This document shows, piece by piece, positions 55,551 to 64,000 of a DNA stretch of 64,000 bases. How positions within the stretch are numbered: position 1 is the stretch's first letter; each line of letters begins with the position of its first letter. The DNA is taken from the NCBI RefSeq assembly GCF_039543505.1, contig NZ_BAABJW010000001.1:1-64000 (forward strand), written 5' to 3'. This DNA comes from Litoribaculum gwangyangense. GTDB taxonomy: Bacteria; Bacteroidota; Bacteroidia; Flavobacteriales; Flavobacteriaceae. The notes below the pieces were generated by a model. It ran no database searches. It saw only the letters and a program-made list of their open reading frames with translations, and was not told the DNA's origin. The position numbers were made by a program, and so were the translations under genes.

Positions 55551-57335
55551 TTACATACGCTCAGGAACATTAATTCCCAATAGGCTAAAACTATTTTTTA
55601 TGGTATTTGCTACCATATTTGAAAGTTGCACTCTTAAGGTCTTATCTTCTTCATTATCAGCTCCAAGAATAGATACATTCTGGTAGAACGAATTAAATTC
55701 TTTAACCAAGTCATAAGTATAATTTGCTATTAATGCTGGACTGTGGTTTTCCGCAGCATTTTGAACCACGTCCGGAAACAATTGAATTTGTTTTATCAAT
55801 TCTTTTTCCTTTGGATGCAGAGACATTTCAGTAATAATTTTGGAAGAAATGGCATCTAAATCTGTTTTTCGTAAAATCGCTTGAATTCTAGCATAAGTAT
55901 ATTGTATGAAAGGACCTGTATTCCCTTGAAAATCAATAGATTCTTTTGGGTCGAATAAGATTCTCTTTTTGGGATCTACTTTTAAGATGTAATATTTTAA
56001 AGCACCTAAACCAATGATTTTGTAAAGCTCTTTCTTCTCACCATCTGAGTAACCATCCAATTTCCCTAATTCATTCGATATTTCTTCGGCTGTTGATGCC
56101 ATATCCGCAATTAAATCATCGGCATCTACAACGGTTCCTTCTCTACTCTTCATTTTCCCACTAGGTAAATCAACCATACCATAACTTAAATGGTAAAGAT
56201 TTTTTGCCCAATCAAAGCCTAATTTCTTCAAAATTAAAAACAATACTTGAAAGTGATAATCTTGCTCGTTACCTACGGTATAAACCATACCGCCTACATC
56301 TGGAAAGTCCTTGATACGTTGAATGGCTGTGCCAATATCTTGCGTCATATATACCGCAGTACCATCGGCACGCTGTACTATTTTTTTATCGAGTCCATCT
56401 TCGGTTAAATCACACCAAACCGAGCCATCTTCTTCCTTTATAAAAACACCAGATTTTAAACCTTCGGAAACAAATTCTTTTCCTAATAAATAGGTATCAC
56501 TTTCATAATAAAGTGTATCGAAATCAACTCCCAAATTTTTATAAGTCTCGTTAAACCCTTCATAAACCCAACCATTCATCATCTTCCAAAGCGCGACGGT
56601 TTCTTCATCTCCTGATTCCCATTTTTGTAGCATTCTTTGAGCCTCCAACAGAATAGGTGCATTTTTTTTAGCTTCTTCCTCTGCATTACCTTCAGCTATC
56701 AAATCTTGGATTTCTTTTTTATACTCTTGGTCAAACTTTACATAGTAATTACCAACCAATTTATCACCTTTTAAACCTGTGCCATTTGGTGTTTCCCCAT
56801 TTCCATAACGTTTCCAGGCCAACATACTTTTACAAATATGAATGCCTCTGTCGTTTATAATTTGGGTTTTGTAAACCTTTTTGCCTGAAGCCTTTAATAT
56901 TTCGGCAACACTATACCCTAAAAGATTGTTTCTTATGTGACCCAAATGCAATGGTTTATTGGTATTAGGTGAGGAATACTCAACCATAACGGCCTTTTCA
57001 TCATCCTTGGGAGAATTCAGACCAAAAGTTTTGTTGTTTTTGTTTTTATTGAAAAAATCCAGGTAATGAGAATCGCTTATTTCAATATTCAAAAAGCCTT
57101 TAACAACATTAAATGCCTGAACACTCGTTACTTTTTCAACTAAATAATTTCCTATAGTTTCACCAACTATAACTGGATTGCCTTTAATGAAGCGCAACAT
57201 TGGGAAAATAACCACTGTAATATCTCCTGGAAACTCTTTTCTGGTCGCTTGAAATTCCACTGCTTCTAATTCTACATTAAAACTTGATTTTACTGCTTGT
57301 TTAACGTAATTTGATAATATATCCTCAAGATTCAT
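55551..57335 (-). CDS. argS: Arginyl-tRNA synthetase
   Basis: Charges tRNA-Arg in the cytoplasm. The 594-residue protein has the class I HIGH-type motif in KPLHLGHIRNN and a KMSKS-like MKSREGTVV. An N-terminal additional domain and a C-terminal anticodon-binding domain (FIQYTYARIQAILRK) are present. A -7 element lies just upstream, giving a short leader. No leader peptide or attenuator is seen. Confidence 0.97.
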   Translation of the reverse strand: MNLEDILSNYVKQAVKSSFNVELEAVEFQATRKEFPGDITVVIFPMLRFIKGNPVIVGETIGNYLVEKVTSVQAFNVVKGFLNIEISDSHYLDFFNKNKNNKTFGLNSPKDDEKAVMVEYSSPNTNKPLHLGHIRNNLLGYSVAEILKASGKKVYKTQIINDRGIHICKSMLAWKRYGNGETPNGTGLKGDKLVGNYYVKFDQEYKKEIQDLIAEGNAEEEAKKNAPILLEAQRMLQKWESGDEETVALWKMMNGWVYEGFNETYKNLGVDFDTLYYESDTYLLGKEFVSEGLKSGVFIKEEDGSVWCDLTEDGLDKKIVQRADGTAVYMTQDIGTAIQRIKDFPDVGGMVYTVGNEQDYHFQVLFLILKKLGFDWAKNLYHLSYGMVDLPSGKMKSREGTVVDADDLIADMASTAEEISNELGKLDGYSDGEKKELYKIIGLGALKYYILKVDPKKRILFDPKESIDFQGNTGPFIQYTYARIQAILRKTDLDAISSKIITEMSLHPKEKELIKQIQLFPDVVQNAAENHSPALIANYTYDLVKEFNSFYQNVSILGADNEEDKTLRVQLSNMVANTIKNSFSLLGINVPERM

Positions 57336-57357
57336 TTTCCAGGTTTTTATAGGCTTG

Positions 57358-57365
57358 CAAAGATA
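57358..57365 (-). promoter_or_regulatory. -7 promoter element of argS
   Basis: TATCTTTG on the minus strand, 22 bases upstream of the argS ATG. Confidence 0.5.
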
Positions 57366-57761
57366 ACAAGTTTTTTATGTATTACCATTAATTAGCAAAA
57401 GCTTGATTGTTTAATTTATGGCAAGTAAGGAGTTTTAATAATATAAACTAAGATTAAAAAGAAGACACATTTCATCGATAAAAACGCTGTTTTTCTATGA
57501 TTTTTACCGTTTGTCTATTCGTCGATTTTTAAGAGATTTTTCATGAGTCATTTTATCTAATTTATTGGTATTAAGACGCAGAAATTAGATTTTGAAGTTG
57601 CTTTTTCCAACATTTGCTTGGTAAAGCTATTAATAAATCCATTCACTTGGATAAAAGTAACACTAACAAATAATTACAATCTAATAAAGCATCTTAGTTT
57701 CCCTCAACTAGAAGATACCATTGGTAAATGCTTTATTATGTGCTTGTAATTTAAATGTTAT
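57366..57761. other. Gene-free region between argS and the histidine kinase
   Basis: About 400 AT-rich bases without a credible gene. Near 57470-57535 there are related short blocks such as ATCGATAAAAAC, ACCGTTTGTC and GTCGATTTTT, which could be regulatory sites. No terminator or convincing promoter for the kinase was found. Confidence 0.4.
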
Positions 57762-59828
57762 ATGAGGAGAATAATTATTTTATTATTTATGAATTTATCG
57801 ATTTTCACTGGTTTTTCCCAAACCAATGAGATAGATAGCCTCACCCTAGAACTTGCTTTTGAAAATCAGGATAGTCTAAAAATAGAAACCTCCTTAGAAC
57901 TTATTAAATCACTTTTTAAAGTTAAGGAATACGATAGAGCCTTGAAATATATTATTGAAAGTGAAAAGCTTTCAAACACTATAAAATATAAAAAAGGTAT
58001 CGCAGAAATCACTTTCTACAAAGCCTTAATTTATGCCCAAAAAGGCGATTACATAAATGCCATAAGTGGTTATAAAAAATCTAAAGCATTATTCCAATCG
58101 CTTAAAGACACACTTAATGTTGCAAAAGTGAATAGCAGTATTGGTTTAATTGAAATACAAAGAGGAAATTACACCAGAGGACTTCAATATTCCCTTTCGG
58201 CTATTAACGTATTAGAAAATAGAAATTTAATAAACGAACTGGAATTGGCTTACAGTACCCTGGCCAAAGCCTATTTTAATATTAATGCCGAAGAAAAAGC
58301 CATCGAATTTTATTCAAAAGCATTAGAAATTCAGGATAAATTAAATGATGTTGCCGGAATTAATGAATCTAGCGTCAAACTTGCTGAACTTTATTCTAGA
58401 AAAAAAGAACATAGAAAAGCTATTGATTATTATGAAAAAGTTTTAGTAAGTAATGAATCAAAAAACGATTCTGTTCGCGGAAAAATATATCCAAAACTAG
58501 GAGGTGAGTATTTAAAGTTTCGTGATTATGATAAAGCATCAAAATATCTAATTCAAGGTTACAATATCAATATTCGCAAAGATGATAAGGCAGATTTATT
58601 AATTGTCTTAAATAATCTGGGAGATTTAAACATACAACAAAACCGATTGGTTATTGCTGAAAAGCAATTATTGGAAGCTGGAGAAATAGCCAAAAGCTTA
58701 AACGACAAAAAAGAGTTATTAAGGCACTACGATTTAATGAAGACACTAGACTCTACCAGAAATCGCTATGATCGAGCTTTTATCTGGCAACGAGAATATT
58801 ATCAACTTAACGAAAGCCTAAATAAAAATCAAGTCTCTGTTAATACCAATCCTAATTACCAAAACCAACTTGATATAGACACTAGCTTTGACAAAGTCAA
58901 TAGCCCTTCAAATAACGAACTGGAAACGCTTACTGACCTTTCAGATGCTAATGATAGACTTAATAAATTCAAGCTTATTTTTTATGGCCTCCTTGGTGCT
59001 CTAGCCATGGTTTCTACGTTTTTAATTTTAGTGTATTTAAAGCGTAATAGCAATATTAAATACGTGCAAGAACTTGAGGAGAAAAACATAAAAATAGAAT
59101 TACAAAATAAAGCATTTTTAGAGCAAACCAAGCATCTTGAAAATGTAAACAATGTAAAAGACAAACTCTTCTCTATAGTTTCACACGATTTAAAAGACTC
59201 TCTTTCCTCTATTAATGGCTTTATAGATTTATTAAAAGATGGGTCTTTATCTAGAGAGGAGTTTGATAATTTAATTCCTGAATTAAGTGAGAATGCGAAT
59301 AACGCTTCACTATTATTGTTCAATTTGCTTAATTGGTCGAAATCCCAAATGCAATCTTTAGAAGCCAACCCTACATTATTTGATATTCAAGAGGTTTTTG
59401 AAGAAAAATTAAAGCTCATTGAACAACGAGCACAAAGTAAAAATATTAAAATAGTAGATCACACATTAAGAGACTTTGCCTATGCAGATAGGAGTATGAT
59501 CGAAATTGTTATACAAAATTTACTAGCCAATGCCTTAAAATTCAGTAAATCTGGGGATAAAATAACCATATCAAACCATATTAGCAACGGCAGTTGTATT
59601 ATCACTGTAGCAGATACAGGTATAGGTATTTCCAAACCAAATATTGAAAAACTTTTCAAAAACATTTCTTTTACTACCATGGGTACTAACAATGAAAAGG
59701 GTACTGGCTTGGGCCTCTCTATTTGTAAAGAATTGGTAGAACTTAACAAAGGTAAAATTTGGGTAGAAAGTACCCAAGGTGTGGGCAGTACATTTTATGT
59801 ACAGTTGCCAAAATCCAGACCATCCTAG
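57762..59828 (+). CDS. TPR-containing sensor histidine kinase
   Basis: A 688-residue membrane kinase. A signal peptide (residues 1-20) leads to a periplasmic sensor of TPR repeats (about 60-345). One membrane segment follows at about 404-426, then a short coiled coil. The phosphorylated His475 is in SIVSHDLKDSLSSI. The ATPase domain has the N box (QNLLANALKFS), DTGIGI and GTGLGLSICKEL. No receiver domain and no adjacent response regulator gene, so it is an orphan. The ligand is unknown. Confidence 0.92.
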   Translation: MRRIIILLFMNLSIFTGFSQTNEIDSLTLELAFENQDSLKIETSLELIKSLFKVKEYDRALKYIIESEKLSNTIKYKKGIAEITFYKALIYAQKGDYINAISGYKKSKALFQSLKDTLNVAKVNSSIGLIEIQRGNYTRGLQYSLSAINVLENRNLINELELAYSTLAKAYFNINAEEKAIEFYSKALEIQDKLNDVAGINESSVKLAELYSRKKEHRKAIDYYEKVLVSNESKNDSVRGKIYPKLGGEYLKFRDYDKASKYLIQGYNINIRKDDKADLLIVLNNLGDLNIQQNRLVIAEKQLLEAGEIAKSLNDKKELLRHYDLMKTLDSTRNRYDRAFIWQREYYQLNESLNKNQVSVNTNPNYQNQLDIDTSFDKVNSPSNNELETLTDLSDANDRLNKFKLIFYGLLGALAMVSTFLILVYLKRNSNIKYVQELEEKNIKIELQNKAFLEQTKHLENVNNVKDKLFSIVSHDLKDSLSSINGFIDLLKDGSLSREEFDNLIPELSENANNASLLLFNLLNWSKSQMQSLEANPTLFDIQEVFEEKLKLIEQRAQSKNIKIVDHTLRDFAYADRSMIEIVIQNLLANALKFSKSGDKITISNHISNGSCIITVADTGIGISKPNIEKLFKNISFTTMGTNNEKGTGLGLSICKELVELNKGKIWVESTQGVGSTFYVQLPKSRPS

Positions 59829-59915
59829 TATTTAAATAGGGCCTTACCTTTCACTTCAGGTGTATTGCTACAAAAAATGATTGTCTGTGCCATGAATTAG
59901 TTGAAAGCGTTAAAT

Positions 59916-60854
59916 TTAAAATTCCCGTTTTGGTAAAAATATTTCAGCCATCATACAACGTGCACTTCCACCACCACAGGTTTCGATGGTCTCCAGAGAG
60001 CTAAATACTATTTTTGCATGCTTCTCTAAAGATTTTATTTGCTTATCTGTTAAAGAGTCATATGCCGCTTGACTCATTATCAAATAACTCGTATTATCAG
60101 CTCCTTTAACTTCCAACATATTACCAGCGAAATGATTCATTTGCGCTTCTGTAATATCGATGATTTCTTTACCATCCTCTTTTAAATGTGACACCACATT
60201 TTTACGTTCTTTTTTATCATCAATAGAACTTAAACAAATGACTACAAAAGACTTGCCTAAGCACATCATGACATTGGTATGGTAAATAGGTTTCCGTAAA
60301 CCATCCACCGTTTGGTAAGCTCCAAAAATTACAGGCGTAAATTCAAAATCTTCACAAAATTCAATAAATAAATCTTCATCTGCTCTTGCCGATAAAGCAC
60401 AATATGCTTTTCTATGGATTCTATCTAAAATTATACTCCCTGTTCCTTCAAGAAAAAAACCTTCTTCCTCAGCACTAGTATAATCAATTATATTATTAAT
60501 CAAAAAGCCCTCTTCCTCAATGGTTTCAAGAATATCTTCCCTGCGTTCTAAACGTCTATTTTTAGCAAACATAGGGTATAGCCCTACATTGCCATTTTCA
60601 TGAAAAGACACCCAATTATTTGGAAAAATTGAATCCGGTGTATCCGTTTCTTTAATATCATTCACAACAATCACATGAACGCCAATAGCTCTCAGTTTTT
60701 CTACAAACACATCAAATTCTTTCTGTGCAAGAAGATTAATTTCTTTATTTTTTATATCTAAATCCTCTTGGAAATAATTGTTCACAGCGGTTTGCTCATT
60801 CATCCTAAAACTCACCGGACGAACCATCAAAATGGTATTTGTAGTTTGTTGCAT
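59916..60854 (-). CDS. ctlX: Citrulline utilisation hydrolase CtlX-like
   Basis: A 312-residue enzyme of the guanidino-group-modifying superfamily (arginine deiminase, dimethylargininase). It resembles CtlX. Visible family motifs are TPDSIFPNNWVSFHENG, YPMFAKNRRLERRED, the catalytic His region and a late Cys in GGGSARCMMAEIF. By family it would hydrolyse citrulline or a related compound. It lies 73 bases past the polyprenyl synthase gene on the same strand. Confidence 0.85.
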   Translation of the reverse strand: MQQTTNTILMVRPVSFRMNEQTAVNNYFQEDLDIKNKEINLLAQKEFDVFVEKLRAIGVHVIVVNDIKETDTPDSIFPNNWVSFHENGNVGLYPMFAKNRRLERREDILETIEEEGFLINNIIDYTSAEEEGFFLEGTGSIILDRIHRKAYCALSARADEDLFIEFCEDFEFTPVIFGAYQTVDGLRKPIYHTNVMMCLGKSFVVICLSSIDDKKERKNVVSHLKEDGKEIIDITEAQMNHFAGNMLEVKGADNTSYLIMSQAAYDSLTDKQIKSLEKHAKIVFSSLETIETCGGGSARCMMAEIFLPKREF

Positions 60855-60927
60855 TTATTTAAAATTAAATGACAAAAATAGGTTTAATTATATTACAAAA
60901 AATAATTTTTCACTGGCACTAAGAAAA

Positions 60928-61905
60928 CTACTTCTTCCTATCAATCACATAATTTACCATAAGTATGAGTGATTTTTTAAAGTCTGATTCTGGATAAGTT
61001 TTAAGAATTTCGATAGCTTCTTCTTGAAATTCTTTCATTTTTTTAATGGCATACTCTAAACCACCATGATTTTTTACATATGCAATCACTTCCTTTACAC
61101 GCTTAGAATCTTTGTTATGGTTTTTAATTGAATTAATCAACCAACTTTTATCATTTTTTGAAGCTTGATTTAAGACATAAATCAAAGGTAAGGTCATTTT
61201 TTGCTCTTTGATATCGATACCAGTTGGTTTTCCAATTTGGTCATCGGTATAATCAAATAAATCGTCTTTAATTTGAAACGCCATACCTATAAGTTCTCCA
61301 AATTTTCGCATGATTTCCACATGTTGGGATTCTGGTTTTACAGATGCGGCCCCTAGACTGCAACAAGCAGCAATTAAAGTGGCCGTTTTTTGCCTGATAA
61401 TTTCGTAATATACCGCTTCCGTGATATCAAGTTTACGGGCTTTTTCAATTTGAAGTAACTCGCCCTCACTCATCTCCCTAACAGCAATTGAAATTATTTT
61501 TAGCAAATCAAAATCATTATTGTCAATAGATAACAAAAGTCCTTTTGAGAGTAAAAAATCGCCAATGAGAACGGCTATTTTATTTTTCCAAAGCGCATTT
61601 ATAGAAAAGAATCCACGTCTTCGGTTACTATCATCAACAACGTCGTCGTGAACTAAAGTTGCTGTATGAATGAGTTCAATAACTGAGGCGCCTCTATAGG
61701 TGCGCTCACTCACCTCGCCATTTGAAACCATTTTAGCCACTAAAAACACAAACATTGGTCGCATTTGTTTGCCCTTGCGGTTTACTATATAGTGCGTAAT
61801 TCTATTAAGTAAAGCGACTTTGCTGGACATAGAAAGCTGGAACTTTTGTTCGAAAAGATCCATTTCGTATGCTATAGGTTGCTTTATTTGTTCTACTATT
61901 TTCAC
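60928..61905 (-). CDS. Polyprenyl diphosphate synthase
   Basis: A 325-residue trans-prenyltransferase that lengthens isoprenoid diphosphates. The first Asp-rich motif HDDVVDD is at 86-92 and the second QIKDDLFDYTD near 212. TATLVHDD and GKPTGIDIKEQKMTLPLIY are family blocks. In Bacteroidota such a gene most often makes the side chain of menaquinone, but product length cannot be read from the sequence. It lies nine bases after rlmN and probably shares its transcript. Confidence 0.92.
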   Translation of the reverse strand: MKIVEQIKQPIAYEMDLFEQKFQLSMSSKVALLNRITHYIVNRKGKQMRPMFVFLVAKMVSNGEVSERTYRGASVIELIHTATLVHDDVVDDSNRRRGFFSINALWKNKIAVLIGDFLLSKGLLLSIDNNDFDLLKIISIAVREMSEGELLQIEKARKLDITEAVYYEIIRQKTATLIAACCSLGAASVKPESQHVEIMRKFGELIGMAFQIKDDLFDYTDDQIGKPTGIDIKEQKMTLPLIYVLNQASKNDKSWLINSIKNHNKDSKRVKEVIAYVKNHGGLEYAIKKMKEFQEEAIEILKTYPESDFKKSLILMVNYVIDRKK

Positions 61906-61914
61906 TAATTAAAG

Positions 61915-62955
61915 TTAGCTTTTATTAGCCAATTGCCCACAAGCAGCATCAATATCTTTGCCTCTACTTCTACGAACATTAACTACAATTCTATTTTTCT
62001 CTAATGTATTAATATAATGCTCTAAAGCTTCATTATTTGCTTGCTGAAACTCACCATCATCAATAGGGTTATACTCTATAATATTTACTTTACAAGGAAC
62101 ATATTTACAAAAGTTAACTAGGGCATCAATGTCTTTTTGGCTATCATTTATACCTTTCCAAACCACATATTCGTAACTTATTTTTCGTTTTGTTTTTTGG
62201 TACCAATATTCAAGTGATTCTCTTAAATCATCTAAAGGAAAGTTGTCATTAAATGGCATTATGGAAGTTCGAACTTCATCGATGGCCGAGTGTAGTGATA
62301 CTGCTAAATTAAATTTAACAGCATCATCAGCCATTTTCTTAATCATTTTTGGAACCCCTGATGTTGAAACGGTTATTCGCTTTGGTGACATCCCTAAACC
62401 CTCGTCAGAGGTAATCTTATCAATGGCTTTTAAAACGTTATTGTAATTCATAAGTGGCTCGCCCATACCCATAAAAACAATATTACTTAGCGGTCTGTTA
62501 AAATAAAGCCTACTTTCATTATCAATAGCTACCACTTGATCATAAATTTCATCGGGGTTTAGATTTCGCATGCGCTTTAAACGTGCTGTGGCACAGAATT
62601 TACAATCTAAACTGCAACCTACTTGACTTGAAACACAAGCGGTACTTCTGGTAGCGGTTGGTATTAAAACAGATTCTACTATTAAACCGTCGTGTAACCT
62701 TACCGCATTTTTTATGGTACCGTCATTGCTGCGTTGCATAGTATCAACCTTTATATGATTGATAACAAAATTATCTTCTAGCATTTGCCGTGTTTCTTTT
62801 GAAATATTGGTCATATCTTCAAAAGTGTGTGCAGATTTTTGCCAAAGCCATTCGTAAACTTGATTACCTCTAAAAGCTTTATCGCCTTGTTTTACAAAGA
62901 AATCTCGTAATTGCTCTTTGGTTAATGCGCGAATGTCTTTTTTAACTGTTGCCAT
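61915..62955 (-). CDS. rlmN: Dual-specificity RNA methyltransferase RlmN
   Basis: Radical SAM enzyme that methylates C2 of A2503 in 23S rRNA and A37 of some tRNAs. The 346-residue protein has the cluster motif with Cys114, Cys118 and Cys121 (CSLDCKFCATARL). The catalytic Cys that forms the protein-RNA link is in IDAACGQLA. FMGMGEPLMNY is the SAM-binding motif. It precedes the polyprenyl synthase gene by nine bases. Confidence 0.96.
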   Translation of the reverse strand: MATVKKDIRALTKEQLRDFFVKQGDKAFRGNQVYEWLWQKSAHTFEDMTNISKETRQMLEDNFVINHIKVDTMQRSNDGTIKNAVRLHDGLIVESVLIPTATRSTACVSSQVGCSLDCKFCATARLKRMRNLNPDEIYDQVVAIDNESRLYFNRPLSNIVFMGMGEPLMNYNNVLKAIDKITSDEGLGMSPKRITVSTSGVPKMIKKMADDAVKFNLAVSLHSAIDEVRTSIMPFNDNFPLDDLRESLEYWYQKTKRKISYEYVVWKGINDSQKDIDALVNFCKYVPCKVNIIEYNPIDDGEFQQANNEALEHYINTLEKNRIVVNVRRSRGKDIDAACGQLANKS

Positions 62956-63040
62956 AAGTGATGCAAAAATAGTGAAAGGATTTCCGATTTACGATTTTGA
63001 TTCAGGAATAATGAGATTACGTTTGAATTTGCATTAGGGA

Positions 63041-63127
63041 TTGAGGCATTTGTTGAAGCTCTCCCAATTATAAATTGGGAAGCGACTGCCGAAAGCCCGA
63101 CATTTTGGAACAAAATGAAATGCCCAA
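63041..63127. repeat. Folded REP/MITE-like element
   Basis: The 87 bases fold into a closed multi-branch. TTGAGGCATTT and AAATGCCCAA close it (ten pairs with one bulge). Inside are TCCCAATT-ATA-AATTGGGA (63062-63080, extended by further pairs) and CATTTTG-GAA-CAAAATG (63101-63117). It lies between rlmN and the queA terminator. Its layout suggests a dispersed repeat. No transposase gene or target-site duplication was seen. Confidence 0.5.
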
Positions 63128-63149
63128 AGCTTAAATTTAAACAATAAAA

Positions 63150-63173
63150 AAAGCCTCTAAAAAAAGAGGCTTT
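63150..63173 (-). terminator. Intrinsic terminator of queA
   Basis: AAAGCCTCT pairs with AGAGGCTTT around a short A-rich loop, with a T-run on the minus strand, six bases after the queA stop. Confidence 0.8.
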
Positions 63174-63178
63174 GAAAT

Positions 63179-64000
63179 TTATAATATTAACATGGCATCG
63201 CCATAACTGTAAAATTTATAACCTTCTTTCACAGCTTCATCATAAGCGCGTTTTATAAAATCATGTCCTGCAAACGCCGAAACCATCATTAAAAGGGTTG
63301 ATTTAGGTGTATGGAAATTGGTAATCATACAATTTGCTATACTAAAGTCATATGGAGGGAAGATGAATTTATTGGTCCATCCATCAATTTCATTTAACAT
63401 CCCATTTGAAGATACAGAGCTTTCTATAGCGCGCATTACGGTGGTACCAACGGCACAAACACGTTTTTTGTTTTTAATACCTTTATTTACTATTTCTACA
63501 GCTTTCTCATCAATAGTAAGCTCTTCACTATCCATTTTATGTTTAGATAGGTCTTCAACCTCTACAGGATTAAAAGTACCTAAACCAACGTGTAAGGTTA
63601 CTTCTGCAAAATTAATACCCTTAATTTCTAAACGTTTTAATAGGTGTTTAGAGAAGTGAAGCCCTGCAGTTGGAGCCGCTACAGCACCTTCTTTTTTAGC
63701 GTAAATAGTTTGATAACGCTCTTCATCTTCTGGCTCTACTGTTCTTTTTATATACTTAGGAAGTGGTGTTTCTCCTAACTCGTTTAATTTTAAACGAAAT
63801 TCTCTATAGGATCCATCGTATAAGAAACGTAGGGTACGGCCTCTAGAGGTTGTATTATCAATAACTTCTGCTACCAACGTATCGTCGTCACCAAAATATA
63901 GTTTGTTACCAATTCTTATTTTACGAGCTGGATCTACTAAAACATCCCACAGGCGTTGTTCTTGATTTAATTCTCTTAATAAAAATACTTCAATTCTTGC
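63179..64000 (-). CDS. queA: S-adenosylmethionine:tRNA ribosyltransferase-isomerase, 5' end outside the window
   Basis: Transfers the ribosyl moiety of SAM to preQ1 in tRNA to make epoxyqueuosine. The visible 273 codons lack roughly the first 75 residues; the frame runs open to 64000. Family blocks are [49 protein letters not shown] and [24 protein letters not shown] at 63877 is an internal codon, not the start. With queE it shows the organism can make and use queuosine precursors. A terminator follows the stop. Confidence 0.95.
   Translation of the reverse strand, partial: ARIEVFLLRELNQEQRLWDVLVDPARKIRIGNKLYFGDDDTLVAEVIDNTTSRGRTLRFLYDGSYREFRLKLNELGETPLPKYIKRTVEPEDEERYQTIYAKKEGAVAAPTAGLHFSKHLLKRLEIKGINFAEVTLHVGLGTFNPVEVEDLSKHKMDSEELTIDEKAVEIVNKGIKNKKRVCAVGTTVMRAIESSVSSNGMLNEIDGWTNKFIFPPYDFSIANCMITNFHTPKSTLLMMVSAFAGHDFIKRAYDEAVKEGYKFYSYGDAMLIL

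Noticed and set aside
63877..63879. TTG as the queA start
   Set aside because: The frame stays open to the window edge and the upstream residues ([18 protein letters not shown]) match QueA, so the gene is cut by the window.

Overview
The window is AT-rich chromosomal DNA of a gliding Flavobacteriaceae-type member of the Bacteroidota. The evidence is gldB/gldC, a protein with a type IX secretion (T9SS) tail, a fused secDF, a GatB-AspRS fusion, CtlX, a FecI/FecR/TonB receptor cassette, many Bacteroidota-type lipoproteins, and promoters that fit the Bacteroidota pattern (-33 TTTG, -7 TAnnTTTG) with little Shine-Dalgarno signal. I see no prophage, complete insertion sequence, CRISPR array, rRNA or tRNA gene. 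Most of the window is core housekeeping sequence.

Layout. 1-306 holds two promoters firing left out of the window with GC-rich discriminators, as expected for stable-RNA genes. 307-5503: porin, rnhB and a large lipoprotein, then a candidate orphan sRNA (about 5588-5755). 6003-8502: Nudix, pyrE, SRPBCC protein and birA. 8596-13373: rsfS-ftsH, a 40-bp palindrome, then LUD-cdsA-psd-acbP. 13385-18241: gldC/gldB, nadE, an atypical response regulator and a zinc-ligand-less dnaG. 18400-26460 (minus strand): secDF, a small SecD-like protein, mdh, an outer-membrane protein and gyrB.

26920-32075 is the most interesting segment. A 15-codon leader with nine Asn codons is followed by mutually exclusive antiterminator and terminator hairpins, and then by gatC, gatA and a gatB-aspS fusion. 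The enzymes charge Asp onto tRNA-Asn and amidate it. The leader would sense the product, Asn-tRNA. To my knowledge an asparagine leader-peptide attenuator on the transamidation operon has not been described.

32322-46118 holds a secreted propeller-like protein, DUF2911, queE, a C1q-like secreted protein, a run of plus-strand genes (HerA-like ATPase, lipoprotein, YitT, cupin, hydrolase, rluF, VOC protein), an esterase-like lipoprotein and ffh-folD. 46396-55541 is a cell-surface signalling cassette: ECF sigma factor, FecR anti-sigma, STN-type TonB receptor, DUF1800 and DUF1501 (the last with a T9SS tail), plus a divergent repeat lipoprotein. Two identical-spacing promoter-like motifs tie the lipoprotein to the FecR operon. 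55551-64000 holds argS, a TPR histidine kinase, ctlX, a polyprenyl synthase, rlmN, a folded repeat-like element and the 3' part of queA.

All functional calls come from reading motifs and family resemblance. No database search was run.
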